Assembly: GCA_002339015.1 (NCBI GenBank)
Contig: DDJC01000107.1
Location: 31,235 to 95,234, forward strand
Origin: Burkholderiales bacterium UBA1834
GTDB taxonomy: Bacteria > Pseudomonadota > Gammaproteobacteria > Burkholderiales > Burkholderiaceae_C
DNA: 64,000 nucleotides
Reading direction: 5' to 3'
Shown piece by piece: positions 1 through 7,983 of the stretch. Position 1 is the first letter of the stretch. The number at the start of each line of letters is the position of its first letter. Below the pieces are notes generated by a model. It saw nothing but the letters and a program-made list of their open reading frames with translations. It was not told where the DNA came from and did no database searches. Both the position numbers and the translations under genes were made by a program.

Positions 1-678
1 CAGCACCACATCGACGTACTGCAGCGACGATTGGATGCCGTTGTCGACGAAGTAGTGAAATCCCATCGAGGCAGTACGTCGCAGGTTTGAAAACACGGGC
101 CGCAGGCTGGCGTTCAAGTTGATGCGCATTGTCCTGACCAGCAACGCAAGCGACAAAAGCCTGGAGCCCAGGAAGGCCGCTGCCACGACCAGAGGATCGG
201 TCGAGAGCATCACGCCACAAAACACGACGAAGAACTGCAGCGCAGCCTGAAGCGTAGCGAACCGGGTTTCAGCTGCGTACTGACCATGTGAGCGGAGCAT
301 GCAACTGAACAGATCGATGTACGAATCGATAACATGCGTCAGCAGCATTGCAACCATGATGCCCACGGGCGCCTGAACGATGCCGCCGTAGAGCAAGGCA
401 CCAAGAATGATGGGCAGGGAAATAGCCATTTTCAGGCCAATGATCTCCTGCAGCATGAAAGCACCGCGATCTGCCTGATGTACGGCTTCGCGCAGGATCA
501 ATGGCCCCAGCCCATAGTTAACGGGGATAGCAAAGAGCCCTCCCACGGCGAACCAGCCCATCAACAGGCCAAAGTCCTGCACCCCCATTTGCCGAGCCAG
601 CACCACGGACAGCGCCATGCCCGATATCAGCCTCAACCCCGTGGTTGAGGTCATCCAAAATACATTGCGAAGGAGCAT
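1..678 (-). CDS. Wzx-like polysaccharide flippase, C-terminus cut by left edge
   Basis: An open frame of 226 codons reads without a stop from an ATG at 678 to the left edge. The translation is strongly hydrophobic with repeated membrane segments, and near the start reads TTGLRLISGMALSVVLARQMG, which resembles the first helices of MOP-superfamily polysaccharide transporters. Such proteins move lipid-linked repeat units across the inner membrane. The start lies two bases beyond the epsI stop, so it is the last visible gene of the xrtB-epsF-epsG-epsI operon. There is no clear Shine-Dalgarno site, so translational coupling to epsI is likely. The frame also remains open upstream into epsI, so a slightly earlier start is possible. 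The exact transporter subfamily is inference. Confidence 0.75.
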   Translation of the reverse strand, partial: MLLRNVFWMTSTTGLRLISGMALSVVLARQMGVQDFGLLMGWFAVGGLFAIPVNYGLGPLILREAVHQADRGAFMLQEIIGLKMAISLPIILGALLYGGIVQAPVGIMVAMLLTHVIDSYIDLFSCMLRSHGQYAAETRFATLQAALQFFVVFCGVMLSTDPLVVAAAFLGSRLLSLALLVRTMRINLNASLRPVFSNLRRTASMGFHYFVDNGIQSSLQYVDVVL

Positions 679-680
679 CG

Positions 681-1388
681 TCAAATGCCGGCATGCTTGG
701 TCGACTGCGCGGGAGGTTGACCAAAAAGAAAACTCAGATTCTTGGCATCGACCGATTCATACAAATCAGCCACAAAACGTTCGTGCAATTGCACGGAAGC
801 CGCTCGATCAGCACTGATATTAGAGATGCGGAAAAGCAGGCCATCCGGGATGTAACCTCGCAAACCGTAGCCATAGCGAGTGAGCATCTGATCCACACCC
901 GTCGTGACGACCTTGTCGCCGACTCGCATCCAATACGTGATCGGCTCGATTCGGGGGCCCAATTGGGCCACCATGTTTTTGCTTGGAATCGTGCCGACAT
1001 TACCCAGGCGGAATTGTTCCTGAACAATGTTCTTGACTTGGAACCCCTGAGCCGAATAACAAACCTCAGGGCGGTGCAACTGCAAATCCCTGGATTGATT
1101 GGCACCATAGGCGATAGAAAGCATCACCCTCTCGCCCTGCGCGTTCACATAAGTACGACTCAGGGTTTGGCTATATATTTCGCTCAGCGTCTTTTCCAAA
1201 GAAGCATCCACCATAAGGGGCGCAGTATTCGGATCGACTTTCCACCCCTTGAAGCTCTGGGGAATCAGGACTTCAAGAGGTGGATGAGGGCGCAGTTCAC
1301 TGATGAGCTTGTCTGGCTTCATATAGCCGGCCATCGCCGTGGAACCCACCATGGCCGCGAAAACCAGAACGGATTTCAAGTATTTCAT
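681..1388 (-). CDS. epsI: EpsI family protein, exosortase B-associated (copy A)
   Basis: This 235-residue protein begins with a hydrophobic signal/anchor segment (about residues 5-21). It carries the EpsI-family signature around residues 105-116, HRPEVCYSAQG, with an invariant Cys at 110. EpsI proteins are found with exosortases either as separate genes or fused to them; their biochemical role is not settled, but an envelope function in polysaccharide export or protein sorting is assumed. The start is supported by AAGGA seven bases upstream, overlapping the epsG stop. It is the fourth gene of the minus-strand module. A second copy lies at 14613-15308 and keeps the same signature, which marks the two modules as paralogous. 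Confidence 0.88.
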   Translation of the reverse strand: MKYLKSVLVFAAMVGSTAMAGYMKPDKLISELRPHPPLEVLIPQSFKGWKVDPNTAPLMVDASLEKTLSEIYSQTLSRTYVNAQGERVMLSIAYGANQSRDLQLHRPEVCYSAQGFQVKNIVQEQFRLGNVGTIPSKNMVAQLGPRIEPITYWMRVGDKVVTTGVDQMLTRYGYGLRGYIPDGLLFRISNISADRAASVQLHERFVADLYESVDAKNLSFLFGQPPAQSTKHAGI

Positions 1389-1396
1389 GCCCGTCC

Positions 1397-2248
1397 TTAC
1401 AATTGGTTAATGGCTATGCCCGCGGTCTTTACTTTCGCCCTGGTCAAGTCATCGACCAGTTTCTTGATGTCCCCCACTCTGTTCGCATTTTTACGCCCCA
1501 CGATCATCGCGTGACCGCAGAAGCTCGCAATAACGCGCGCGTCGGAGCCATGCATCGCAGCAGGCGTGTCTATGATGACTTGATCGAACTTCATGGAGAG
1601 CTCGGCCAACAACATACCAAAGGCGGGCTTCTGCACGAGTTCCAAAGGATTCGGAGGAGTTGTGCCCACCGGCAGGAGATAAAGGTTCGGCAGGTCATCG
1701 ACAGGCCGGACTACATTGGCTTCAGTGCGTCCAGAGAGAATCGAACTGAGGCCTTTGCTGCTGTCGATGTTGAATATTTCGTGTTGGCGAGGTGTCCGCA
1801 TGTCGGCATCGACCAGCAAGGTGCGGCCGCCCAATTGCGAAAACGCCACCGCTAAGTTGGCAGCGAAGAAACTTTTGCCATCGCCAACAGAGGGGCTGAC
1901 GATCGCCAAGATGGGACGGACGGCATCCTGCGTGAACACCGATGAGAGCAACTGGCTTCGAATATCTCGGAATATTTCTGCTTCAGGGCTGAAGGGGTTG
2001 GTCGCCGTAATTAGCTCAGTGTTGAGACTGGTATTTGAATCGTGCGCATAAGGATAATGAAACTGGTGCGACAGCGCCCACAGTACATCTTCTCGCTTGG
2101 CCAAGCCCAGGGAAACTGCAGCCTCGCCGAACTTGACCCCGTTCTCCTTTTGGTATGCGACAATTTGCTCGACATCTCCAGCCGAGAGTTGATTTTTCTC
2201 GCGAATGATATCGCCGATAGTCTGATCAGCCCGTTGATGCTCACTCAT
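1397..2248 (-). CDS. epsG: EpsG chain-length determinant tyrosine kinase (copy A)
   Basis: This 283-residue cytoplasmic ATPase has Walker A SPSVGDGKS (118-126), Walker A' LLVDADMR (144-151) and Walker B VIIDTPA (about 224-230), the BY-kinase arrangement that partners Wzc-type co-polymerases. The N-terminal 70 residues hold two short alpha repeats, IGDIIREKNQLSAGDVEQIV and FGEAAVSLGLAKREDVLWAL, resembling the MshEN/T2SSE-N fold. The protein ends in AINQL, with no C-terminal tyrosine cluster of the sort autophosphorylated in classical BY-kinases. It follows epsF by 33 bases and precedes epsI by 8. The EpsG family assignment is confident; any c-di-GMP link from the N-terminal domain is speculation. 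Confidence 0.9.
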   Translation of the reverse strand: MSEHQRADQTIGDIIREKNQLSAGDVEQIVAYQKENGVKFGEAAVSLGLAKREDVLWALSHQFHYPYAHDSNTSLNTELITATNPFSPEAEIFRDIRSQLLSSVFTQDAVRPILAIVSPSVGDGKSFFAANLAVAFSQLGGRTLLVDADMRTPRQHEIFNIDSSKGLSSILSGRTEANVVRPVDDLPNLYLLPVGTTPPNPLELVQKPAFGMLLAELSMKFDQVIIDTPAAMHGSDARVIASFCGHAMIVGRKNANRVGDIKKLVDDLTRAKVKTAGIAINQL

Positions 2249-2281
2249 ACTGATTTGTAATTAAAGTTGATCGGACCGATA

Positions 2282-3700
2282 TCAAGCTTGCGGTGCGGAA
2301 AGCGCCGAAACACTCGGGACAGTGAGTCGTTTGACAGCCGGCTCGCTGGCAATGTCACCTTTGAATGCTGCCTTAGGCATCACGCCCAACAGCATGAGAT
2401 TGAGGTTGCCCGTCACGTCCTCCACTGATCTCAGGCGACGGTCGTTCAATTCCACGCCAAGCACAATTCCACTGGCAAGCATCAAGCCCAAGAATATGGA
2501 CAGCAGCGTGTTCAGCACAAGCCTAGGCGAGGACGCTTCGGCAGGAGGGCTCGCCACCTTCAGGATAGAAATGTTGGTGGAATTACTCTGACTTTCCAGA
2601 CTAGTCTGACTGAGACGAGCCTGAATGGCGTCATAAGCACGCTGCGCGCTCTCCACATCACGCACGAGTACAGCAGCCTCGTCTCGCTGGGCTTTAATCT
2701 GTAGGATTTTTGCCCGCTGAGCATCCAAGGCTGCACGCACCTGCGACTCCCTGGACTGATTGACAGCGTTGTTCACGCCCAGGCTACCCGTGATGCGCTT
2801 GGTCTCGGCCTCAAGCCTTGTGCGCACTTCCGCGATGCTGTCGTTCAACTCCACGACCTGAGGATGCGCCGCACCAAATTTCGCCAAGAGCTCCTTTTGC
2901 TTAGCTTCTTGTCTGGACAAGTCGGACTTCAATGTGAGGATCAACCCGTTGTTAAGCACTTCGGGGCTGTTACTGCCAGCTTGGGCCTGTCGGCTTCTTG
3001 CTTCTGCGGATTGGGTTTGCAGTGCCACCAACTGGCTGGACAAGTCGAGCAGGCGAGCGTTTTCGACATCCATACGCTCATCAGTCGCCACCAACCCAGA
3101 CTTTTGCTGGTAGGCAGACAATTTGGACTGAGCGTCTTCAAGTTTAGAACGGGCCTGCCCAGTCTGCTCCTCAAACATGGACGAGTACTGCTTTGCGGGC
3201 TCCACGCGCAGCTCAAGGGAAATGTCCAAATACGCCTTCACAAAGGCGTTCGCAACGGCAGATGCGAACCGAGGATCCGTGCCAGTATAGGCAATGTGAA
3301 TAACGTTTGACTCGCGCTGCGGTTTAACGTCCAGCTTCTTCTGAATTCTTTCCGCCAACCACGAATCAAAGGCGCCTTCGCCATCCGTTTCATCTCTCCA
3401 CTGAGATATCAGCTCAGGGCTCTGATCGAGACGCAAATCTCTCAGCACTCTTTTGGCGACTCGGTCACTCTGGATGATATCCACCTGAGTAGCCATGTAG
3501 CCTGGTGCGATCATGCCCTGCAGCACCACGCCGGAAATGGGATCAGGAGATTTGACATCCACCACGACCGTAGCGCCCGCAGTGTATTGCTTAGGCAATA
3601 TCAAGCTGATGACAACCGTCGTGACAACTGTGAGCGCCAAAATACCCCACCACATCCATCGCCGTGCCTGCAGAATCGACAAAAATTGACTGAATGACAT
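2282..3700 (-). CDS. epsF: EpsF chain-length determinant protein (copy A)
   Basis: The protein (472 residues from MSFSQFL) is a Wzz/Wzc-type polysaccharide co-polymerase. It has a transmembrane helix at about residues 17-36, a periplasmic region with long Gln/Ala/Arg-rich coiled coils, and a second helix near residue 410 (NTLLSIFLGLMLASGIVLGV). It would sit in the inner membrane and set polymer length with EpsG. The frame stays open to an ATG at 3742 that overlaps the xrtB stop as TAATG. The later start is preferred because the paralogue also begins at the equivalent MTFDQFL, but coupling through the upstream ATG cannot be excluded. Confidence 0.9.
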   Translation of the reverse strand: MSFSQFLSILQARRWMWWGILALTVVTTVVISLILPKQYTAGATVVVDVKSPDPISGVVLQGMIAPGYMATQVDIIQSDRVAKRVLRDLRLDQSPELISQWRDETDGEGAFDSWLAERIQKKLDVKPQRESNVIHIAYTGTDPRFASAVANAFVKAYLDISLELRVEPAKQYSSMFEEQTGQARSKLEDAQSKLSAYQQKSGLVATDERMDVENARLLDLSSQLVALQTQSAEARSRQAQAGSNSPEVLNNGLILTLKSDLSRQEAKQKELLAKFGAAHPQVVELNDSIAEVRTRLEAETKRITGSLGVNNAVNQSRESQVRAALDAQRAKILQIKAQRDEAAVLVRDVESAQRAYDAIQARLSQTSLESQSNSTNISILKVASPPAEASSPRLVLNTLLSIFLGLMLASGIVLGVELNDRRLRSVEDVTGNLNLMLLGVMPKAAFKGDIASEPAVKRLTVPSVSALSAPQA

Positions 3701-3741
3701 TGATCGCTCGCTATGAATTGGATGCACGCACCCGACAACCA

Positions 3742-4650
3742 TTAGGCCTTAGTTTTGGCCTTTTCCTTAAAGAACAGCCCCAGCAGCGAATCAACCCCAA
3801 TGGTCAAAACCGTCGCCACCATGAAAAGCAATATGCCGGCAAAATCATGAACAAAACCCTGCCCAGCCTCGTCACCAAAATAATAGGTCACAAGCACCAA
3901 TGCAATGACACGCGTCACATTGGACACAAATGAAATGGGGAGAATCAAAATAGCCAGGAGGATGTTGCGAAGCTTATTTGCATGTTGAACCACACTCATA
4001 TAGAAGACCCCAATGGCTTCGAGTGCAAAAATCGAATTAAGGCCTGCGCAAGCGTCAGCCACCAACAGCTGATATTGGCCGATGGTCAGCGTCACGCCAG
4101 CACGTCCAATAGGGTATCCAGCTGCATACATCAGCCATTCGGCCACGTATGAAACGGCGGATTTGAGGGGGCCTGTTAACGCGTCTACCATGACCCCGGG
4201 CAACGGCACGAGAAAGATCACGAAAAACAGCGGAAACCACATGTGCTTAAGGCCCGCAGCTCCTTTGTAGAGCAACAACAATCCGGACAGCACAAGGATC
4301 TGCGAGGCCACCTCGAACATCAGGACTTCCTGAGAATGCCCCAACACGTAGAACAACAAACCCATCACCAACGCTGCCGCACCAGGGGCGACCGCTCGCC
4401 CTGCGGGCAAACTGGACAGCCCTTCCCAGCGCTGGTAGGCCAGCCAGCAGGTCAGCGCCAGCATCACGGGACCATGCCCCTGCCCGACGATGTTCCAGAT
4501 CGTCTTGTCCAGGGTGATGTACGTGGGCACGTACATGGCAAGCAAACCGACCACCAGTAGGATCATCTCAACCCGACTCGGGTTGTTGCTACTTCTCACG
4601 GCGGAAGTCGACATGGCGGGGCCAGTGGCTGGTGTCACGTGTGTATTCAT
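3742..4650 (-). CDS. xrtB: Exosortase B (copy A)
   Basis: This multi-spanning membrane cysteine transpeptidase has the three expected catalytic residues in their usual contexts: Cys in VADACAGLNS (about residue 201), Arg in SNVTRV (about 247) and His in FVHDFAG (about 268). Exosortases cleave the PEP-CTERM sorting signal at the inner membrane. The gene is the first of the epsF-epsG-epsI-flippase operon and follows a PEP-CTERM gene on the same strand, which makes that protein its obvious substrate. The start is uncertain: ATGs at 4668, 4650 and 4614 are all in frame and none has a good ribosome site. Copy B starts nearest to the 4614 position. Confidence 0.9.
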   Translation of the reverse strand: MNTHVTPATGPAMSTSAVRSSNNPSRVEMILLVVGLLAMYVPTYITLDKTIWNIVGQGHGPVMLALTCWLAYQRWEGLSSLPAGRAVAPGAAALVMGLLFYVLGHSQEVLMFEVASQILVLSGLLLLYKGAAGLKHMWFPLFFVIFLVPLPGVMVDALTGPLKSAVSYVAEWLMYAAGYPIGRAGVTLTIGQYQLLVADACAGLNSIFALEAIGVFYMSVVQHANKLRNILLAILILPISFVSNVTRVIALVLVTYYFGDEAGQGFVHDFAGILLFMVATVLTIGVDSLLGLFFKEKAKTKA

Positions 4651-4725
4651 GGTGTGCCTGAGTGACATGATGCAAGACAAGTTCCGAAGCGGGCGAACAA
4701 TGTTGCGATGCACCACTCAAGTGAG

Positions 4726-4755
4726 TGTAAACGTGAGTTGTGACTGAAATGTCAA
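4726..4755 (-). promoter_or_regulatory. Candidate sigma-70 promoter of the xrtB-A operon
   Basis: Read on the minus strand, TTGACA occupies 4755-4750 and TTTACA occupies 4731-4726, an 18-base spacer. A 6-bp inverted repeat CACTCA-AG-TGAGTG (4714-4727) overlaps the -10 and probable start region and could be an operator. It lies about 80 bases upstream of the likeliest xrtB starts. The -10 match is only moderate. Confidence 0.4.
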
Positions 4756-4757
4756 CA

Positions 4758-4793
4758 AGCCCCCTCCGGACACTTTCGCGTCTAGAGGGGGCT
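4758..4793 (-). terminator. Hairpin after the PEP-CTERM gene, possible terminator
   Basis: A perfect 9-bp stem, AGCCCCCTC (4758-4766) with GAGGGGGCT (4785-4793), encloses an 18-base loop about 70 bases after the PEP-CTERM stop on the minus strand. It is followed by TTGTTGACATTT rather than a clean T-run, so it could be a weak terminator or part of the downstream promoter region. Confidence 0.4.
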
Positions 4794-4859
4794 GATAAAG
4801 GCCTCACAGGCACCTTAGACAGAAGCGTGAAACGGGGAAAAGACTTGCCCCACATTCAC

Positions 4860-5666
4860 TTACGGTCTATACCTTCGTTTACGTTCCCTGTAGCAATGCC
4901 GCCCGATGAAGATCAGACCCAACGTGGCCAACGCTCCCGCATGAGGCTCCGGCACTGCCGAGATCGAGAACTCGGCTTTAGTGCGCCCAGCAAAATTCAA
5001 ACCGCCAGATGCATAACTCCCGGCCGCTAACTGAGCAAAAACTGTGTACTCACCCGCTTTAAGCGCCAAGATTTTGGCAAATGATCGGTCCATATCGCCA
5101 TCACCGCCAATCACTGCAGTGGAAGCCCAAACTACCGATTGATCGGACGCCTTTAGGGAGAAGGTGAAGTCCTCGTCTCGATACTGATCGACCACGCTTT
5201 CCATGGCCAACTCAACCTCTTGGTCAACACCGACAACAAATCTGTACTCAAAGCCAACTGATGCGCCACCATTACCTTCTAATTCGTAAGGGTAACCTGA
5301 AAGGCCACTGATATTTACATCCGCCAAGCCAGAGAATCGAATGCAATCCTCACTCACCGTGAGCGCTTGTGACGCAACACCCTGCCCGAACCCAACTCCC
5401 TCGGGCAAGCTGATGTTCATGCCAGTTCGCAACGGATCCCAGTTGTCTGGCAGGCTTCGGATGACTTCGTTGAAGGCCGCCTGTGAGGTTTTTTGTGTGT
5501 CGATATTAAAAAGATTTAGACTCCCCGAGAGCCCTACCGTTCTCACCTGCTCCACCACCTGGAATACAGCTGCTTGCACCAGGCCGGGGGCAACGCAAAA
5601 AAATATGAGTGGAATCACACCAGGCACGATAGCCCGGCCCGAGATAGAAAAAGCACGGGACGCCAT
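4860..5666 (-). CDS. PEP-CTERM sorting domain protein
   Basis: This 268-residue secreted protein has an N-terminal signal peptide (SGRAIVPGVIPLIFFCVAPG, cleavage near LVQA). The C-terminal sorting signal has the three expected parts: VPEP (about 238-241), a hydrophobic stretch GALATLGLIFIG, and the basic cluster RERKRRYR. Such proteins are exported by Sec, cleaved by exosortase and usually released or attached as part of the biofilm matrix. The body has no recognised domain but is acidic, with Gly/Ser/Val-rich beta-like sequence as in many PEP-CTERM proteins. The start at 5666 is fixed by GGAGGT seven bases upstream. xrtB follows on the same strand, so this is a likely dedicated substrate. 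Confidence 0.88.
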   Translation of the reverse strand: MASRAFSISGRAIVPGVIPLIFFCVAPGLVQAAVFQVVEQVRTVGLSGSLNLFNIDTQKTSQAAFNEVIRSLPDNWDPLRTGMNISLPEGVGFGQGVASQALTVSEDCIRFSGLADVNISGLSGYPYELEGNGGASVGFEYRFVVGVDQEVELAMESVVDQYRDEDFTFSLKASDQSVVWASTAVIGGDGDMDRSFAKILALKAGEYTVFAQLAAGSYASGGLNFAGRTKAEFSISAVPEPHAGALATLGLIFIGRHCYRERKRRYRP

Positions 5667-5937
5667 AGGGGGAACCTCCAATCGCAAGGGCTATGCAAAT
5701 TTATCGCGCCGATCGCCTCACACCGCACATATATTTTAAGCATCATTAAATATATTTTTTGATGCGCAAAATGTAGTCACCATCACTCGGCAATGCAATC
5801 TAAATCATCCAAAACCACATCATGTAACCAATTGATTCAAATTTTGTGCTGAAGGGCAATGACAAGGACTCTTCCGACGGAAATTTAGCCGGCGGATTCA
5901 GACCTGCGTCAGCAGGAAGTCCGTATGCGCTAGTACG
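5667..5937 (-). promoter_or_regulatory. AT-rich upstream region of the PEP-CTERM gene
   Basis: This gene-free stretch between the PEP-CTERM start and the insertion sequence is markedly AT-rich; one 60-base line (5701-5760) has 21 G/C by count. On the minus strand it contains TTTAATGATGCTTAAAATATATG (read 5756-5734), with -10-like TAAAATAT. I see no gene and cannot fix a -35 box. Confidence 0.35.
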
Positions 5938-5958
5938 CCCGAGTTCGACACCAAATGC
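5938..5958 (+). repeat. Left terminal inverted repeat of the IS1634-family element
   Basis: The 21-base repeat begins CCCGAGTTCGACACC directly after the AGTACG duplication at 5932-5937. Confidence 0.92.
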
Positions 5959-6001
5959 TGTAAGTGGTTGATTTGACTAGGTTGACCTAGTCAGCGTGCC
6001 A

Positions 6002-7693
6002 CTACAGGAGGGATAACTGGAGTTCGTTGCTGAGCTTTTTGACCTTCAAGGCGGCCATGGTGGCGGCCTGATCTTGGTTGATGCTGGAGATGCCTGAGAC
6101 AGGTGCGCCGTTGTCGATGCTGACGCTGTGGCGTTGAATGCGCCGCAGACTGGCCAGCGCGGCTTCGGGGCTCAGCGGGCTGCCAGCGAGTTTGAGGCGC
6201 TGGCGCATGACCCGGTACAGGATCAGCGCCATGAAGCAGATGCTGGCGTGGGCCTTGATGCGCTCGGGCAGACGGTGGAAGACGGGGGCGATCTCGATCT
6301 CGGACTTGAGCACCTTGAAGCCCCGCTCGATATCGGCCAAGGCCTTGTAGCGCTGCACGACCTCGGTGGCACTGAGATCGGCCACGTTGGTCACCAGCAT
6401 CAGCTTGCCGTCCATGAGTGCGGCACGCTGCAGGGCCTGCGTATCGAGCGCATAGGTGAACACGTCGGACTGCAGGTCGACCTTGATGATGCGGCTGAGG
6501 TGAGCGTCGCTGACCTCGTGGAAGAAGCGCGCCTTGGCACCACTGTCGGAGAGCTTGCGACCGCGGCGCATCACGCCATCGTCTTGCGCATCGAGCTTGC
6601 CCGCCAGTTCGGCAGCGCGTACGTGCAATGCGTCGATCTTGCCTTGCCGCTGGGCCGATTGCTCCTGCGCGGTGACGGGGTCGTGGGCGATCACCAGGCG
6701 ATGCTCACCCCAGCGGGTTTCCTCAATGACCTCACACGATGCGTCGGCCATCTTGGCCTGCATGGCCTGCAGGACTTCGGCGAACTCGCTATAACGCCGC
6801 CCCGGCACCGCCAGGATGAACTCCATCGGCTGGCCGCTGGGCAGCTTCAACTCAGACAGGGCGGCCACATTGTCCAGCGACAGCAGGCCTCGGTCGGCCA
6901 CGATGACCAGACGGCGGATGTGCGGATACCGTTTGAGCAAGGTGCCCAGCATGGGTAGCAGCGTGGGCGCCTCCGCCGTGTTGCCAGCAAAGACCTCATG
7001 GTGGATGGGCATGCCATCGGCTGTTTGCACCACACCCAGCATGAACTGACGGGCGATCAACCCCTCCTTGGACATGCCAAAGCGGCGCACATCGCCACCT
7101 TGCTCACTCAAGCCTTCAGCGCGGATGGTGGTCAGGTCGTAGAAGACAACCGAGAGTTCTTCATCGATCAATGGGCGCAGCAGATGGGCCACCGTGTCAT
7201 TGACGGCGACCTGGTGGTCCATGAGCGCATCCATGCTGCGCAGCAGTTGCTGGTGGCTGAGATTGTCGGCATCGACGCCCGGCATGCTCACGGTTTGCAG
7301 CCAGCGAAGCGTGCCCAGCTTGGAGTCGGCATCGCACAGGCGGTTGAAGACCATCACACGAATGGCCTGCTCAATGGGGGTGGTGTAACGGGCGCGTCGG
7401 AAGACGGCCGCCAGGGCATCGAAGCCCAGCTCACGCCAGAGTTGATCAAGGGCCCATACATCGCCCAAGGCCAGGGCAGACTCAAAGCGAACCTGGGGCG
7501 TGGCGATGTCCACGCCACTGCGGCCCTTGGCACGCAGCAAGGTGCTCAGCACCGCATCGACCGTGCCGCCGTCCTCATCAACGCGACCCAGAGTGGCCAC
7601 CGTGCGCTGGCGAGGCTGACCTTGCTCGTCACGGAAGGACTCGACCAACTGGGCGTAGGTGCGGCTTTTGGAGCGGGTGAGCTTGATGAACAT
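6002..7693 (-). CDS. IS1634-family transposase
   Basis: The 563-residue DDE transposase starts MFIKLTRSKSRTYAQLVE, the characteristic opening of the family. Candidate catalytic acids lie in VFYDLTTI, VIVADRGLLS and, near the C-terminus, the Y-R-E-K type signature YKALADIERGFKVLK. The length is normal and there is no internal stop or frameshift, so the enzyme looks functional. An in-frame start 15 codons upstream (7738) is less likely because homologues begin at MFIK. It catalyses cut-and-paste movement of the surrounding 1911-bp element. Its GC-rich codon usage is closer to the host genes to its right than to the adjacent low-GC module. Confidence 0.93.
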   Translation of the reverse strand: MFIKLTRSKSRTYAQLVESFRDEQGQPRQRTVATLGRVDEDGGTVDAVLSTLLRAKGRSGVDIATPQVRFESALALGDVWALDQLWRELGFDALAAVFRRARYTTPIEQAIRVMVFNRLCDADSKLGTLRWLQTVSMPGVDADNLSHQQLLRSMDALMDHQVAVNDTVAHLLRPLIDEELSVVFYDLTTIRAEGLSEQGGDVRRFGMSKEGLIARQFMLGVVQTADGMPIHHEVFAGNTAEAPTLLPMLGTLLKRYPHIRRLVIVADRGLLSLDNVAALSELKLPSGQPMEFILAVPGRRYSEFAEVLQAMQAKMADASCEVIEETRWGEHRLVIAHDPVTAQEQSAQRQGKIDALHVRAAELAGKLDAQDDGVMRRGRKLSDSGAKARFFHEVSDAHLSRIIKVDLQSDVFTYALDTQALQRAALMDGKLMLVTNVADLSATEVVQRYKALADIERGFKVLKSEIEIAPVFHRLPERIKAHASICFMALILYRVMRQRLKLAGSPLSPEAALASLRRIQRHSVSIDNGAPVSGISSINQDQAATMAALKVKKLSNELQLSLL

Positions 7694-7826
7694 GCCGCAA
7701 GTATAGCGCAACACCCCAATTGCGCCACTACAAAGCATTCATGCAGTTGCCACTACAAAACTTCCGCAAAAATGTGCATAAGTCGTTGATTCACATGGAA
7801 GCGGCTTCACCAAAAATGCGAAATCG

Positions 7827-7848
7827 GCATTTTGGTGTCGAACTCGGG
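7827..7848 (-). repeat. Right terminal inverted repeat of the IS1634-family element
   Basis: The reverse complement begins CCCGAGTTCGACACC like the left end and abuts the AGTACG copy at 7849-7854. Just inside, CACCAAAAATGC (7808-7819) and GCATTTTGGTG (7827-7837) form a local hairpin that uses the repeat itself. Confidence 0.92.
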
Positions 7849-7983
7849 AGTACGAGGCCATCGCACAGCCCAGCACTGCCCCCCAGTCCCAGCCAACTCA
7901 CGAATGGAGCCCCACTAAAGTAAGCAGAGGCAACTATAGCCATGCTCCATCAGGCTCACGTAGGCATCCGCTGGGATGGCCGA

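Larger units (their letters stand above)
5938..7848 (-). mobile_element. Complete IS1634-family insertion sequence, 1911 bp
   Basis: Both ends match as terminal inverted repeats. The left end reads CCCGAGTTCGACACCAAATGC (5938-5958); the reverse complement of the right end (7848-7827) is the same with one extra A. The flanks are an identical 6-bp AGTACG at 5932-5937 and 7849-7854, the target duplication. The element holds one intact transposase on the minus strand. The short motif GCCACTACA occurs at 5998-6006, 7724-7732 and 7749-7757, and may be a subterminal binding site. Intact ends and an intact duplication suggest a recent insertion. It splits the intergenic region between the 7984-10543 operon and the PEP-CTERM gene. 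Confidence 0.93.

Noticed and set aside
5667..5937. Sigma-54 promoter for the PEP-CTERM gene, as known in some exosortase systems
   Set aside because: No TGGCAC-N5-TTGC-type -24/-12 pair was found in the region on the minus strand.
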